Positions 1-9,464 are shown, numbered from the stretch's first letter. The stretch: 64,000 bases of DNA from Streptomyces sp. TLI_146 (GCF_002846415.1 NZ_PJMX01000001.1:2418001-2482000), one strand, 5' to 3'. Numbers and translations are program-made. The notes: a model not told the origin generated them from the sequence alone.

Positions 1-71
1 TCACCAGGGACCTGCCCGCGGGGGTACTGGCCGTGGGCAACCCGGCGCGGGTGATCCGCGAGCTCGGCTGA
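1..71 (+). CDS. Acetyltransferase, left-handed beta-helix family (C-terminal fragment)
   Basis: Only the last 22 codons are inside the window, ending at a TGA at 69-71. The translation ends with LPAGVLAVGNPARVIREL, the typical tail of hexapeptide-repeat O-acetyltransferases of the maltose/NodL/serine acetyltransferase type. In that family the GNPA(R/K) turn closes the last beta-helix coil and positions acetyl-CoA. The acceptor substrate cannot be told from this piece. It converges on the next gene, which lies on the minus strand about 28 bases away. Confidence 0.7.
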   Translation, partial: TRDLPAGVLAVGNPARVIRELG

Positions 72-99
72 GCGGGTTCGGGGCTGCTCCCCCGGATCC

Positions 100-678
100 C
101 TAGCCCGCGGCCAGGCTCATCAGGCTCAGCTGCCAGCCGTGGGCGCCGCCGGTGAGCGTCACCGTCGACAGGGGCCGGACGTCGACGTTCCAGTACGTCG
201 ACGGCGGCGCCTTCAGGGCGTACACCAGCGCCGCCCGTACGACCGCGGGTTCGGCCACCGCGACCATCGCGCCGTCCTCGGCGGGGCGGGTGTCCAGCCA
301 GCCCCCTATCCGGGCGATGAAGCCGAGCAGCGGCTCACCGCCGTGCGGGGCCGCACGCGGGTCCGCGAGCCAGGCGTCGACGGCCTCGGGCTCGCGGGCC
401 GCGACCTCGGCCAGGGTGTAGCCGCGCCAGCGGCCCATGTCGCAGTCGCGCAGCGCGGGCTGGGCCATCGGCGCGTACCCGAGGGCCTCTCCGGTGGCGC
501 GGCTGCGCGCGGTCGGCGAGCAGTAGCGCAGCTCGGCCGCGCCCAGCGGCACCAGGGCGTGCGCGGCGAGCGCGACCTCGTGCCAGCCCGCCCCGTCGAG
601 CGGGCGGTCGTCGTCGAAGCGTTCCGCCGGCAGCGCCGAGCAGCGCGCCGCCGCGACCAGCGTCAGCCGGACAGTCAT
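100..678 (-). CDS. Histidine phosphatase superfamily protein, degenerate active site
   Basis: A 192-residue protein with the fold pattern of the histidine phosphatase (phosphoglycerate mutase-like) family: an N-terminal strand LTLVAA, an SPTARSRATGEALG helix around residues 54-67 and a GRWRG turn at 82-86. The catalytic signature is missing. The usual RHG is replaced by ARC at residues 11-13, and the second catalytic histidine position reads VAEPAVV (Glu143). It is therefore probably not a phosphatase and may bind a phosphorylated ligand. The ATG at 676-678 is the start that matches the family N-terminus; the frame stays open upstream only because of high GC. Function unknown. Confidence 0.75.
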   Translation of the reverse strand: MTVRLTLVAAARCSALPAERFDDDRPLDGAGWHEVALAAHALVPLGAAELRYCSPTARSRATGEALGYAPMAQPALRDCDMGRWRGYTLAEVAAREPEAVDAWLADPRAAPHGGEPLLGFIARIGGWLDTRPAEDGAMVAVAEPAVVRAALVYALKAPPSTYWNVDVRPLSTVTLTGGAHGWQLSLMSLAAG

Positions 679-739
679 GGCCGAGATCGTGCGGCCGAAC
701 GCCCGGCTGGTCAAGAGTCCGCGGCCGCGAGCGGCCTCG

Positions 740-2186
740 TCAGGCCGCTCCCCGGGCTCCCACCTCGTCGTATGCCGTACGCAACCGTCGTACGCCCTCC
801 TCGATCTCGGCCCGGCCCGCCACGCCCGCGAAGCACAGCCGCAGATGCGCGGCGGGGGGCTCGGCGCTGAAGTAGGGGCGGCCGGGGGCGACGGCGACGC
901 CGGAGCGCAGGGCCGCGGCGGCGACCGCGTCCTCGGGCGTGCCGTCCGGCAGCCGCAGCCAGAGGTGGTAGCCGCCGAAGGGCAGGTGCGGCATCTCCAG
1001 GTCGGGGAGGTGGCGGGCCAGGGCGGTCGCCATGGCCTGTCTGCGGTCGCCCAGCTCCTGGGACACGGCCCGCAGATGGCGGGGCCAGGCCGGGGAGCCG
1101 ACCAGCTCAAGGGCGGTCTCCTGGAGCGGGCGCGGCACGAAGAAGCTGTCGACGACCTGGATCGCGCGCAGCCGCTCCAGGACCGGGCCGCGGGCGGCGA
1201 GCGCGCCGACGCGCAGACTGGGCGAGGCGACCTTGGTGAGCGAGCGGACGTGGACGACCACGCCGTCCGGGTCGTCGGCGGCGAGCGGCGCGGGCAGCGG
1301 GCCCGCGTCCGCGTGGACGAGCAGCCGCGCGAAGTCGTCCTCGATGACGAACGCGCCGAACTCCCGTGCCACCCCGAGCACTTCGGCCCGCCGGGCCGGG
1401 GAGAGCACCGCGCCCGTCGGGTTCTGGAAGAGCGGCTGGCTGACCAGGACACGGGCCCCGGTGGCCCGGAAGGCGGCCGCGAGCAGATCGGGGCGCACCC
1501 CGTCGGTGTCGACCGGGACCGGCACCGGCCGCAGCCCCGAGGCGCGGGCCACCGCGAGCATGCCGGGGTAGGTGGGCGACTCCACCAGGACCGGCGCGCC
1601 CGGCGCCGCGAGCGCCCGCAGCGCCGTGGTGAGCGCGGACTGGCCACCGGCGCAGATCAGCACCTCGGCGGCGGTGACCGTGCCGCCGATCTCGCGGGCG
1701 AACCAGTCGCGCAGCTCGGGCAGCCCGTCGGTGGGCGGGCGCCCCCAGGCACCGGGGCGGCGGCCCGCGCGGGCGAGGGCGGCGGCCATCGCCCGCTCCG
1801 GCTGGAGGGCGGGGGCGAGGTAGCCGCCGTTGAACTCGATCACCCCGGGCGGGGGCGCGGCGAGGGTGGCCAGGACCCCGGACGCGTCGACCGCGCGCGG
1901 CACCGCGTCGGTGGCACCGTCGGCGCTGAGCGAGACCTCCTGCCAGGAGGTGTCGCCGGGGCGGGAGGCGGGGGTGCGGGGCTCGGCGCGGAAGACCCCG
2001 GCGCCGGGGCGGGTCACGACGAGGCCCTCGGAGGCGAGCCGGGCCAGGGCCCGCGAGACGGTCACCGGCGAGACCCGGTACTTCTCGACCAGCGCCCTGC
2101 TCGACGGCAGCTTTCCACCTACGGAGTAGCGGTCGAGGTCCTCTTTCAGGATGTTCGCCAGCTCGGCCACACTGCTACGCTCTTGC

Positions 2187-2188
<2 letters not shown>
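740..2188 (-). CDS. MocR/PdxR-type GntR regulator with aminotransferase domain
   Basis: This 482-residue protein is a GntR winged helix (about residues 10-65; LPSSRALVEKYRVSPVTVSRAL) joined to a fold-type I aminotransferase domain (about 115-470). The PLP lysine is in SLTKVASPSLRVG (Lys319), with NPTG at 257-260 and EDDFAR at 283-288. MocR proteins sense PLP or amino-acid adducts and usually control a neighbouring divergent gene, here the EamA exporter. The ATG start at 2188 overlaps the exporter's ATG in the tetranucleotide CATG. A TATCCT -10 lies 8 bases upstream, so the mRNA is probably leaderless. The effector cannot be named. Confidence 0.9.
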
Positions 2189-3140
<952 letters not shown>

Positions 3141-3201
3141 AACCGCCCGGCCGGTGCCACTCGTGGCCCATCCGCACGGGCTCAACTCGGGCCTGCCGCC
3201 C

Positions 3202-3207
3202 TAGAAT
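3202..3207 (+). promoter_or_regulatory. -10 element for the DUF1918 gene (leaderless)
   Basis: TAGAAT lies 6 bases before the ATG at 3214, which puts the expected transcription start at or beside the A of the start codon. No ribosome binding site is visible, as expected for a leaderless mRNA. Confidence 0.5.
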
Positions 3208-3213
3208 GGGCAC

Positions 3214-3405
3214 ATGCGAGCGAGCGTGGGCGACCGGCTGCTGGTCCATGGCAGAACCGTCGGACAGCACGACCGGAGCGCGGAAGTCATCGAGGTACTG
3301 GGCCCCGACGGGTCCCCGCCCTACCGGGTGCGTTTCGAGGACGGGCACGAGACCCTGATGTCCCCGGGGCCCGACACCGTCGTGCGGCACCCGGCCGAGG
3401 AGTAG
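3214..3405 (+). CDS. DUF1918 small protein
   Basis: A 63-residue protein, MRASVGDRLLVHGRTVGQHD at the start and PYRVRFEDGHETLMSPGPD later, which is the complete DUF1918 domain: a small beta-barrel-like fold common in actinobacteria, often as a single-domain protein. It contains conserved glycines and a C-terminal DGHE..PGPD segment. The family's function is unknown. The gene stands alone, apparently leaderless, and converges on the glycoside hydrolase gene ten bases further on. Confidence 0.9.
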   Translation: MRASVGDRLLVHGRTVGQHDRSAEVIEVLGPDGSPPYRVRFEDGHETLMSPGPDTVVRHPAEE

Positions 3406-3414
3406 GCGGCGCGG

Positions 3415-4698
3415 TCACGGCCGCACCCGTCCCCGGTAGTGGTCCGCGACCACGCGTGCCATGGCGCCGATCGGGTCCAGCGCCACGTCCTTCGCCGAGA
3501 AGAAGCAGTGGCCCCGCACGGAGGCGTACTTCCGCGCGAACGTGAGGTGCCGGGACAGCTCCGCCGGGTCCTGCCAGGCGGGCGGCTGCGCCGGGTTCCC
3601 CGCCTTGTACAGCGCCTCCCCGATGATCAGCTGGGTGCCGCTGCCCCGGGCCACCGCGTCCCACCAGGGCACGAGCTTAGCGTAGTCGGCGGCCTGGAAG
3701 CCGATGTTCCAGTACACCTGCGGGCAGATGTAGTCGATCCAGTGCTCGCGCACCCACTTGCGGGTGTCGGCGTGCAGGTCGTCGTAGGTCTGCACACCGG
3801 CCGTGGTGGGCGAGCCCAGCGGGTCGGTCGCCGCGTTGCGCCAGACCGCGAAGGGGCTGATCCCGAACTTCACGCGCCGGCGGATCTGCTTGATCCGGGC
3901 GGCCGTCTCCCGTACCAGCCGGTCGATGTTGTCGCGCCGCCAGGCCGCCCGGTCCGGGAAGCCCGCCCCGTACCGGGCGTAGGCGTCGTCGTCGTCGAAC
4001 CTCTGTCCGGCCACCGGGTACGGATAGAAGTAGTCGTCCCAGTGCACCGCGTCCACGTCGTAGCGCGCGACCGCGTCCAGCATCGCGTCTTGCACGAACC
4101 GGCGGACCTCGGGCAGCCCCGGGTTGTAGTAGAGCTTTCCGCCGTACGCCACGACCCAGTCGGGGTGCACCCGCGCGGGGTGGGTGGGGACGAGCCGGGA
4201 CGGGTCGGTGTGGTTGGCCACCCGGTACGGGTTGAACCAGGCGTGCAGCTCCAGACGGCGCCGGTGGGCCTCGCGGACGGCCGTGCCGAGCGGGTCCCAG
4301 CCGGGGTCGCGGCCCTGGGTGCCGCTGAGGTACTGCGTCCACGGCTCGTACGGCGAGGGCCACAGGGCGTCGGCGGTGGGGCGCACCTGGAGCGCCACCA
4401 CGTTGAGTCTTCGCGCCTCGGCCCGGTCGAGGTGGGCGAGGAGCTCGGCCTCCTGCCGCTCCGGGGGCAGACCCGGTTGTGAGGGCCAGTCGAGGTTGGA
4501 CACCGTGGCCAGCCACATACCGCGGAACTCCAGCGGCCGCGGCGGGTGCCAGGGGCGGGCCGGGCCGGGGGCCGCCAGGACCCCGGGCGCACCCTCCGCG
4601 GCACTGGCCGCACCCACTGTGACCAGCCCGTTCATCGCGCCCGCCGTTCCGGCCGCGAGGGTTGCCGCCAGCAGTCCCCGCCGAGTGATCCGTCCCAC
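3415..4698 (-). CDS. Exported glycosyl hydrolase-like 10 family protein (GHL10)
   Basis: A 427-residue protein. The N-terminus has the twin-arginine pattern ITRRGLLAA followed by a hydrophobic stretch and AASAAE, so it is probably exported through Tat; tatA and tatC are in this window. The body from about residue 58 is a GHL10 (PF02638) TIM-barrel: EFRGMWLATVSNLDWPS, LHAWFNPYR, VDAVHWDDYFYP and WIDYICPQVYW. Related proteins are putative glycan hydrolases of the cell surface. WDDYF carries the likely acidic catalytic residues (inferred). The substrate is unknown. Single-gene unit. Confidence 0.88.
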   Translation of the reverse strand: MGRITRRGLLAATLAAGTAGAMNGLVTVGAASAAEGAPGVLAAPGPARPWHPPRPLEFRGMWLATVSNLDWPSQPGLPPERQEAELLAHLDRAEARRLNVVALQVRPTADALWPSPYEPWTQYLSGTQGRDPGWDPLGTAVREAHRRRLELHAWFNPYRVANHTDPSRLVPTHPARVHPDWVVAYGGKLYYNPGLPEVRRFVQDAMLDAVARYDVDAVHWDDYFYPYPVAGQRFDDDDAYARYGAGFPDRAAWRRDNIDRLVRETAARIKQIRRRVKFGISPFAVWRNAATDPLGSPTTAGVQTYDDLHADTRKWVREHWIDYICPQVYWNIGFQAADYAKLVPWWDAVARGSGTQLIIGEALYKAGNPAQPPAWQDPAELSRHLTFARKYASVRGHCFFSAKDVALDPIGAMARVVADHYRGRVRP

Positions 4699-4865
4699 TT
4701 CATGACCCCCTCGTCGCTACGAATGTCCGGTGTTGCGCACAGCATGCCCGCCCCACCCCGTGATCCACACGCAGGCGCGGAGTAACGTCGTGGGGTCGGG
4801 ACGGGCGCCGGAATCACACGGGGGACCCGCCGGGACTTTTTCTGTCAGAAGCGAAAGGCAGCGAT

Positions 4866-5738
4866 GTGACGGACCCTACGGGAGATATTGCACGCGTCGG
4901 AGTGGTGGGCTGCGGCCAGATGGGGGCCGGCATCGCGGAGGTCTGCGCCCGCAGCGGCCTGGACGTGAAGGTCGCCGAGACCACCGGCGAAGCCCTGGAG
5001 ATCGGCCGTACCCGGCTGCACAACTCCCTTTCGAAGGCCGCCGAGCGTGGCAAGATCACCGAGGAGGAGCGCGACGCGACGCTCGCCCGGCTGAGCTTCA
5101 CCACCGACCTCGGCGAGTTCGCCGACCGCGATCTCGTCATCGAGGCCGTGGTCGAGAACGAGCAGGTCAAGACCGAGATCTTCCAGGTGCTCGACCAGGT
5201 GGTGACCCGCCCGGACGCGATCCTGGCCTCCAACACCTCCTCCATCCCGCTGGTGAAGCTGGCGGTCGCGACCTCGCGGCCCGACCAGGTCATCGGCATC
5301 CACTTCTTCAACCCGGCCCCGGTGCAGAAGCTCGTCGAGCTGATCCCGGCCCTCACCACCTCCGAGGGCACCCTCAGCCGGGCCCAGGCCATGGTGGAGA
5401 AGGTCCTCGGCAAGCACGCGATCCGCGCCCAGGACCGCTCGGGCTTCGTGGTCAACGCCCTGCTCATCCCGTATCTGCTCTCCGCGATCCGGATGTTCGA
5501 GTCGGGCATCGCCAGCCGCGAGGACATCGACAACGGCATGGAGCTCGGCTGCGCCCACCCGATGGGCCCGCTCAAGCTGTCCGACCTCATCGGCCTGGAC
5601 ACCGTCGCCTCGGTGGCGGACTCGATGTACCAGGAGTACAAGGAGCCGCTGTACGCGGCGCCGCCGCTGCTCCAGCGCATGGTGGACGCGGGACGCCTGG
5701 GCCGCAAGACCGGCTCCGGGTTCTACACGTACGCCTGA
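4866..5738 (+). CDS. 3-hydroxybutyryl-CoA dehydrogenase
   Basis: 290 residues, the full length of single-function 3-hydroxyacyl-CoA dehydrogenases. The N-terminal Rossmann domain starts with VGVVGCGQMGAGIAEV (GxGxxG at 15-20). The catalytic histidine is His146 in GIHFFNPAPVQKLVEL, with SNTSS at 122-126. The C-terminal helical domain (about 190-290) ends GRKTGSGFYTY. It oxidises (S)-3-hydroxybutyryl-CoA to acetoacetyl-CoA with NAD(P), for fatty-acid or polyhydroxybutyrate turnover and butyryl-CoA supply. The start is GTG at 4866, weakly preceded by GAAAGG. No operon partner. Confidence 0.93.
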   Translation: MTDPTGDIARVGVVGCGQMGAGIAEVCARSGLDVKVAETTGEALEIGRTRLHNSLSKAAERGKITEEERDATLARLSFTTDLGEFADRDLVIEAVVENEQVKTEIFQVLDQVVTRPDAILASNTSSIPLVKLAVATSRPDQVIGIHFFNPAPVQKLVELIPALTTSEGTLSRAQAMVEKVLGKHAIRAQDRSGFVVNALLIPYLLSAIRMFESGIASREDIDNGMELGCAHPMGPLKLSDLIGLDTVASVADSMYQEYKEPLYAAPPLLQRMVDAGRLGRKTGSGFYTYA

Positions 5739-5810
5739 GTACATCCGCGCACGTCAGAGGCGTCTGTCGCCGGGCCCGGCTCCTCTGCGTGAGGACCGGG
5801 CCCCACCGCG

Positions 5811-5904
5811 TTCACACCGGGTGTGCGGCGCGAGCTCGCATATGCTCTTCGCACACTCTCCCGCCCCTGGAGCAGGGCGAGTTGACTCCTTGCCGAAAAG
5901 TCAA
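5811..5904 (+). promoter_or_regulatory. Copy 1 of a duplicated promoter/operator module
   Basis: It contains the imperfect inverted repeat TTCACAC-CGG-GTGTG (5811-5825), CTCGCAT (5835-5841) overlapping a TATGCT -10-like hexamer, and TTGACT (5882-5887) paired with AGTCAA (5899-5904). The same three blocks with identical spacing occur at 8185-8261. It precedes the TTA-containing small gene. The repeat is probably the site of a regulator, plausibly the neighbouring HTH-TPR protein. Confidence 0.55.
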
Positions 5905-5938
5905 TGGCGATCCGCCACAACGACGAAGGAGCCTCGCC

Positions 5939-6196
5939 GTGCCGAGCGACCCCGGCCTACCGATGGCCGTCGACGAACTGTTCGAGTTACGCCGTTCCCT
6001 GGAAGTGGGCCTGGCCCGCATCGACGGGCAGCTGACGCTGCTCGCCCACCGCGACGACCAGAGCGAACGTGAACTGACCGAGCTGGGCGTGCGGGTGGCG
6101 TCCCTGGAACACACGAGGTGGCCACTGCCCGCGCTCACGGTGCTCACCGCCCTCGGCGCGCTGACCGTGGCGGTGTGGCAGGCGCTGGGGCGGTGA
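5939..6196 (+). CDS. Small coiled-coil membrane protein with a TTA codon
   Basis: 85 residues, unrecognised family. Residues 10-56 form an amphipathic, probably coiled-coil helix (ELRRSLEVGLARIDGQLTLL), and residues 59-82 (ALTVLTALGALTVAVWQAL) form one C-terminal membrane helix. This gives a tail-anchored topology similar to phage-type holin-associated or XhlA-like proteins, though that link is only structural. The GTG start at 5939 has AAGGAG seven bases upstream. Codon 17 (5987-5989) is TTA, the only in-frame TTA I found in the window's genes, so translation should depend on the bldA tRNA. It faces the NUDIX gene. Confidence 0.75.
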   Translation: MPSDPGLPMAVDELFELRRSLEVGLARIDGQLTLLAHRDDQSERELTELGVRVASLEHTRWPLPALTVLTALGALTVAVWQALGR

Positions 6197-6211
6197 GCGG
6201 GTGACGGCCGA

Positions 6212-6769
6212 TCAGCCGTCGCCGAGCCGCATATGGTGCAGGAGCAGGAGTCCGGCCGCCATATTGGCGGCCGGGACCTCGCCGCGGGCGATCATGTCGG
6301 GTACCAGCTTGAGCGGTATCCACTCGCGCCGCGACGACTCGAAGTCGTCCTCGGGGTGGCCGATGTACTCGGCCGACTCCGACCAGTAGAGGTGGTGCCG
6401 CGCGTCGATGAGCCCGTTGGCGGGCTCGACGGTGAGGAGATGGCGCAGCGGGCCCGGCCGCCACCCGGTCTCCTCCTCCATCTCGCGGGCGGCCGCGGCC
6501 GCGATGTCCTCGCCGTCCTCGACGACGCCGGCGGCCAGCTCCCAGCCCCAGCTGTCGGTGATGAACCGGTGCCGCCACAGCAGCAGCACCTCGTTGGCCT
6601 CGTTGACGGCGGTCGCCACGGCGACCGGGCGGAGCCGGATCACGAAGTGGTCCAGGTGCCGCCCGTCCGGGAGGGCGACGTCGGCGAGGTTGACCCGGAA
6701 CCAGCGGTTCTCATACACAGTTTGTTCACTCAGGTTCGTCCACTGCACGTTTTTGCCACCTTCCGACAA
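6212..6769 (-). CDS. NUDIX hydrolase
   Basis: 185 residues with a complete Nudix box at about residues 81-103 (GVVEDGE, then REMEEETGW), matching GX5EX7REUXEEXGU. The N-terminus (VYENRWFRVNLADVALPDG) and the RHHLYWSE segment resemble ADP-ribose or nucleoside-diphosphate-sugar pyrophosphatases, so a role in clearing a nucleotide-linked metabolite is likely; the exact substrate is not readable. It lies 30 bases downstream of the HTH-TPR regulator on the same strand and is probably co-transcribed with it, which suggests the regulator's signal may be nucleotide-linked (inference). Confidence 0.9.
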   Translation of the reverse strand: MSEGGKNVQWTNLSEQTVYENRWFRVNLADVALPDGRHLDHFVIRLRPVAVATAVNEANEVLLLWRHRFITDSWGWELAAGVVEDGEDIAAAAAREMEEETGWRPGPLRHLLTVEPANGLIDARHHLYWSESAEYIGHPEDDFESSRREWIPLKLVPDMIARGEVPAANMAAGLLLLHHMRLGDG

Positions 6770-6799
6770 GTAGATGGCAATATCGCAGCAGGCGCACGC

Positions 6800-8140
6800 T
6801 CACAGGGGAACGCGCAATGCCCCGTCGATCAGCTCGGCGGCTTCGTCGGCGCCGGCGCAACCGCTCTCGACCAGGTGCTCGCGTACGACGCGCAACCGGT
6901 CGCGCAACCGCTGCGACTCCATCCCCCGGGCCCGCTCGGCCATCTCGACCGCCGTCGCGACGGCCCGGTCCACCTCGCCCTGCCGGAGCTCGATCTGCGC
7001 GAGCATCGCCAGGCGGTGCACCCTGCCCCGGTCGTGCGAGGGGGCGTGCGCCGCCAGTCCCGCCTGCTCGCGCGCGGCCGGCAGATCGCCCAGCCGCAGC
7101 AGGGCCTCCGCCACCTGGACGTTGACCAGGCCCGGCTGGACGTAGCCGGTCTCGGCGGGTTCGTTCTTCGGCCGGATCCGCTCGGCCGCCCGCTCGGCGC
7201 CCCGGATCGCGCCGAGCGCGCTGCTCCCGTCGCCGAGGTGCGCGTACGCCTTGGCCTGCATCGCGTGCAGATCCGCGGCCAGCGCCGGGGTGAGCTGGTG
7301 GCCCGCCGCCCGCAGCGCCGCCTCCGCGAAGGCGACGGCCTGGCGGTAGTCGCGCATGAACAGCGACTGGTTGACGAGCAGGGCGATCACATACGCGCCG
7401 AGCCCCCGGTCCCCGCTCGCCTTCGCGAGGCGCAGCGCCTGGTGGAAGTAGCGCTGCGCCAGGCCCTGGGCGTTGGAGTCGTACGCGCAGATCCCGGCGA
7501 TCGCGACCAGGCCGCCGGTCGCCCGGTGCAGCTGGCGGCCGGTCGCGTCGGTGTAGCAGCCGCGCAGCAGCGGCGCGGTCTCGGAGTTGAGGAAGCCCAC
7601 GATCCGCGAGCGGGTGGCGATGCCCCCGGCCTTGCGGTACATCAGCTCGTAGTGCGCGCGGGCCGCCCGCAGCATCTCGATGTCGCCCTCGCTCACCGCG
7701 GTCTGGCCGTGCCGCGACACATCGGTGTCCTCCGGCGGGTTCTCCCACTCCCACACCGGCATCACGGCCGGGGTGCCGGTGACCGCGGGCGCACCCAGTA
7801 TGTGCGGGCGCTGCTGCTCGTCGGAGCGCCACAGGGCGGTGGCGCGCTCCACGAACCCGGCCAGCGGCGAGCCCACTTGCGCGGCCGGCTCGCCCGGCAC
7901 GCCGAGCCCGATGTCGTCGAGGGTGACCGGCCGGTGCAGCCGGGCCGCGAGCACCTCGCAGATCAGGTCGGGCACCTGGCCGCGCGGCCGCTGGCCCTTC
8001 AACCACCTGGCCACCGCGGTGTGTTCGTACTTCAGCGCCAGACCTCTGGCACGGCCGGCCTGGTTCACATGGGCCGCGAGCCCGGCGTTCGAGATGCCGG
8101 CCTCGTCGACCAGCGCGTCGAGCAGGGTATTGGGCTGCAT
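6800..8140 (-). CDS. HTH-TPR regulator, NsdA-like
   Basis: 446 residues. The N-terminus (about 1-75) looks like a helix-turn-helix of the Streptomyces type: ISNAGLAAHVNQ, YEHTAVARWLKGQ, ICEVLAARL. The remaining 330 residues are helical repeats of TPR type (AGICAYDSNAQGLAQRYFHQ; EAALRAAGHQL; EALLRLGDLPAAREQAGLA). The architecture matches Streptomyces regulators such as NsdA, which hold back sporulation and antibiotic synthesis; orthology is not claimed. The ATG at 8140 has GGAGGG just upstream. A perfect inverted repeat 45 bases upstream is its probable operator. A NUDIX gene follows. Confidence 0.75.
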   Translation of the reverse strand: MQPNTLLDALVDEAGISNAGLAAHVNQAGRARGLALKYEHTAVARWLKGQRPRGQVPDLICEVLAARLHRPVTLDDIGLGVPGEPAAQVGSPLAGFVERATALWRSDEQQRPHILGAPAVTGTPAVMPVWEWENPPEDTDVSRHGQTAVSEGDIEMLRAARAHYELMYRKAGGIATRSRIVGFLNSETAPLLRGCYTDATGRQLHRATGGLVAIAGICAYDSNAQGLAQRYFHQALRLAKASGDRGLGAYVIALLVNQSLFMRDYRQAVAFAEAALRAAGHQLTPALAADLHAMQAKAYAHLGDGSSALGAIRGAERAAERIRPKNEPAETGYVQPGLVNVQVAEALLRLGDLPAAREQAGLAAHAPSHDRGRVHRLAMLAQIELRQGEVDRAVATAVEMAERARGMESQRLRDRLRVVREHLVESGCAGADEAAELIDGALRVPL

Positions 8141-8184
8141 CAGGCCCTCCGTTGGCTCGGTGGACCCAGCGTAAACGAGGCGCG

Positions 8185-8261
8185 TTCACACGGGGTGTGA
8201 AGGGAGTACTCGCATTTATGCGCCGCGCACTCTGCCGCGGCGGGGCGGCGGCCGATTGACT
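8185..8261. promoter_or_regulatory. Copy 2 of the duplicated promoter/operator module
   Basis: The perfect inverted repeat TTCACAC-GGG-GTGTGAA (8185-8201) is followed by CTCGCAT (8209-8215) and TTGACT (8256-8261). The offsets from the GTGTG block to CTCGCAT (10 bases) and from CTCGCAT to TTGACT (47 bases) equal those in copy 1. On the minus strand a TACGCT -10 for the HTH-TPR gene sits next to the repeat (plus 8169-8174). The rest of the 8141-8396 gap holds no convincing gene. Confidence 0.55.
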
Positions 8262-8396
8262 GAACTGCCTCTCCACAGAGGCGTGCCGGGCCGCCGGCTC
8301 CCCCTCGTACAGTGCGGCGGCCCGCTCCCGGCGCCGCCGGTCCTGCCGAACTGCCCGTCACTCCGCGGCAGGGCCGACGGCGCACGCGCCACCGCC

Positions 8397-9464
8397 TCAG
8401 CGCCGCGCCTGCGCGGTCCGGACGGCTCCGGGCTGCGCGGGCACACGCACCCGGTCGTTGCGCAGCACCATCAGCGCCACGTCGTCGGCCAGTTGTCCGC
8501 CGGTGTGCCGCAGCAGCTCCCGCTGTACGCAGTGGACCACCGCGGCGGGTGACAGCGGGGTGTCCAGGGCCGCCCGGGCGAGTACTTCCTGCAGCCGGAA
8601 GAACCGCCCGGCGCGGTCCCGGGCATCCTCGGCGCCGTCCGTGTGCAGACACAGGGCCTCCCCGGGCAGCAGCCGGGTGCAGCGGTGCAGCGGCAGTTCG
8701 GCGGGCAGCGGGAAGGAGCCGAGCGGCGGCAGCGGGTCGCCCGGCACCAGCGGCTCGGCGCCGCCGCACAGCCGGTAGGGCCATGGATGGCCGCAGTTGA
8801 GGGCGAGCACCAGGCCGTCGGCGCGGATCTCCAGGAGCAGTACGGTCACGAACTCCTCGGCGAGCGGGCTGTCCGGCGCGCCCGCGCAGCTCGCCGGGTG
8901 CTCGGCGCGGGCCCGTTCGCGCAAGTGCCGTTGCAGCGCCCGCTCCAGCCGCCGCAGCACGCCCGCCAGGTCCGGCTCGTCGTGCGCGGCCTCGCGGAAG
9001 CTGCCGAGCACCGCCGCGACCGCCGCCAGCGAGCCGAGGCCGTGTCCGCGTACGTCGCCCATGACGACCCGCACCCCGTACGGCGTGGCCATCGCCTCGT
9101 ACAGATCGCCGCCGACCACCGCGCCCCGGCTCGCGCAGAGCTGTCCGGCGGCCACGGTGAGCCCGTCGAGGCGGGGCGGCGGGGGCCGCAGCAGCACCCG
9201 CTGGGCGGCGTCGGCGACCTCCTGCACGAGCCGCAACTCCCGTGCCGCGCCCAGCCGTACGCCGTGCACCAGACAGACCACCGCGATCAGGAAGGCCGCG
9301 CAGGTGGCGATCCGCAGGCCCATGGACTCGTCGGTGACCAGCGGGCAGGTCAGCTGCCAGACGACGACCAGGACCAGCCACAGGACGGGCAGCGACAGGG
9401 CGAGCCCCCGGCCCGTACCGAGGGCGCTCGCGCAGGACGCCGTCCAACTTCTGGTACGGATCAT
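8397..9464 (-). CDS. Membrane-anchored SpoIIE-family PP2C protein phosphatase
   Basis: 355 residues starting at the ATG at 9464. Two hydrophobic helices lie at about residues 18-38 and 47-70, then a SpoIIE-type PP2C domain (about 95-340). Metal-binding motifs are GAVVGGDLYE and VVMGDVRGHGLGS near the N-terminal side and GGQLADDVALMVL near the C-terminus. Such proteins dephosphorylate anti-sigma-factor antagonists in Streptomyces partner-switching pathways. There is no sensor domain besides the membrane anchor and no anti-sigma partner nearby. An upstream in-frame ATG would add 17 residues. Confidence 0.88.
   Translation of the reverse strand: MIRTRSWTASCASALGTGRGLALSLPVLWLVLVVVWQLTCPLVTDESMGLRIATCAAFLIAVVCLVHGVRLGAARELRLVQEVADAAQRVLLRPPPPRLDGLTVAAGQLCASRGAVVGGDLYEAMATPYGVRVVMGDVRGHGLGSLAAVAAVLGSFREAAHDEPDLAGVLRRLERALQRHLRERARAEHPASCAGAPDSPLAEEFVTVLLLEIRADGLVLALNCGHPWPYRLCGGAEPLVPGDPLPPLGSFPLPAELPLHRCTRLLPGEALCLHTDGAEDARDRAGRFFRLQEVLARAALDTPLSPAAVVHCVQRELLRHTGGQLADDVALMVLRNDRVRVPAQPGAVRTAQARR

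Noticed and set aside
4851..4866. CTGTCAGAA just before the 3-hydroxybutyryl-CoA dehydrogenase gene, resembling a RecA-NDp site
   Set aside because: No TAnnnT-type -10 lies at the required ten-base spacing, and the gene has no damage-repair role.
8256..8552. Open frame starting at the TTGACT of module copy 2
   Set aside because: It overlaps the phosphatase gene on the other strand, has a non-coding-like composition and no ribosome site. It is a high-GC shadow.
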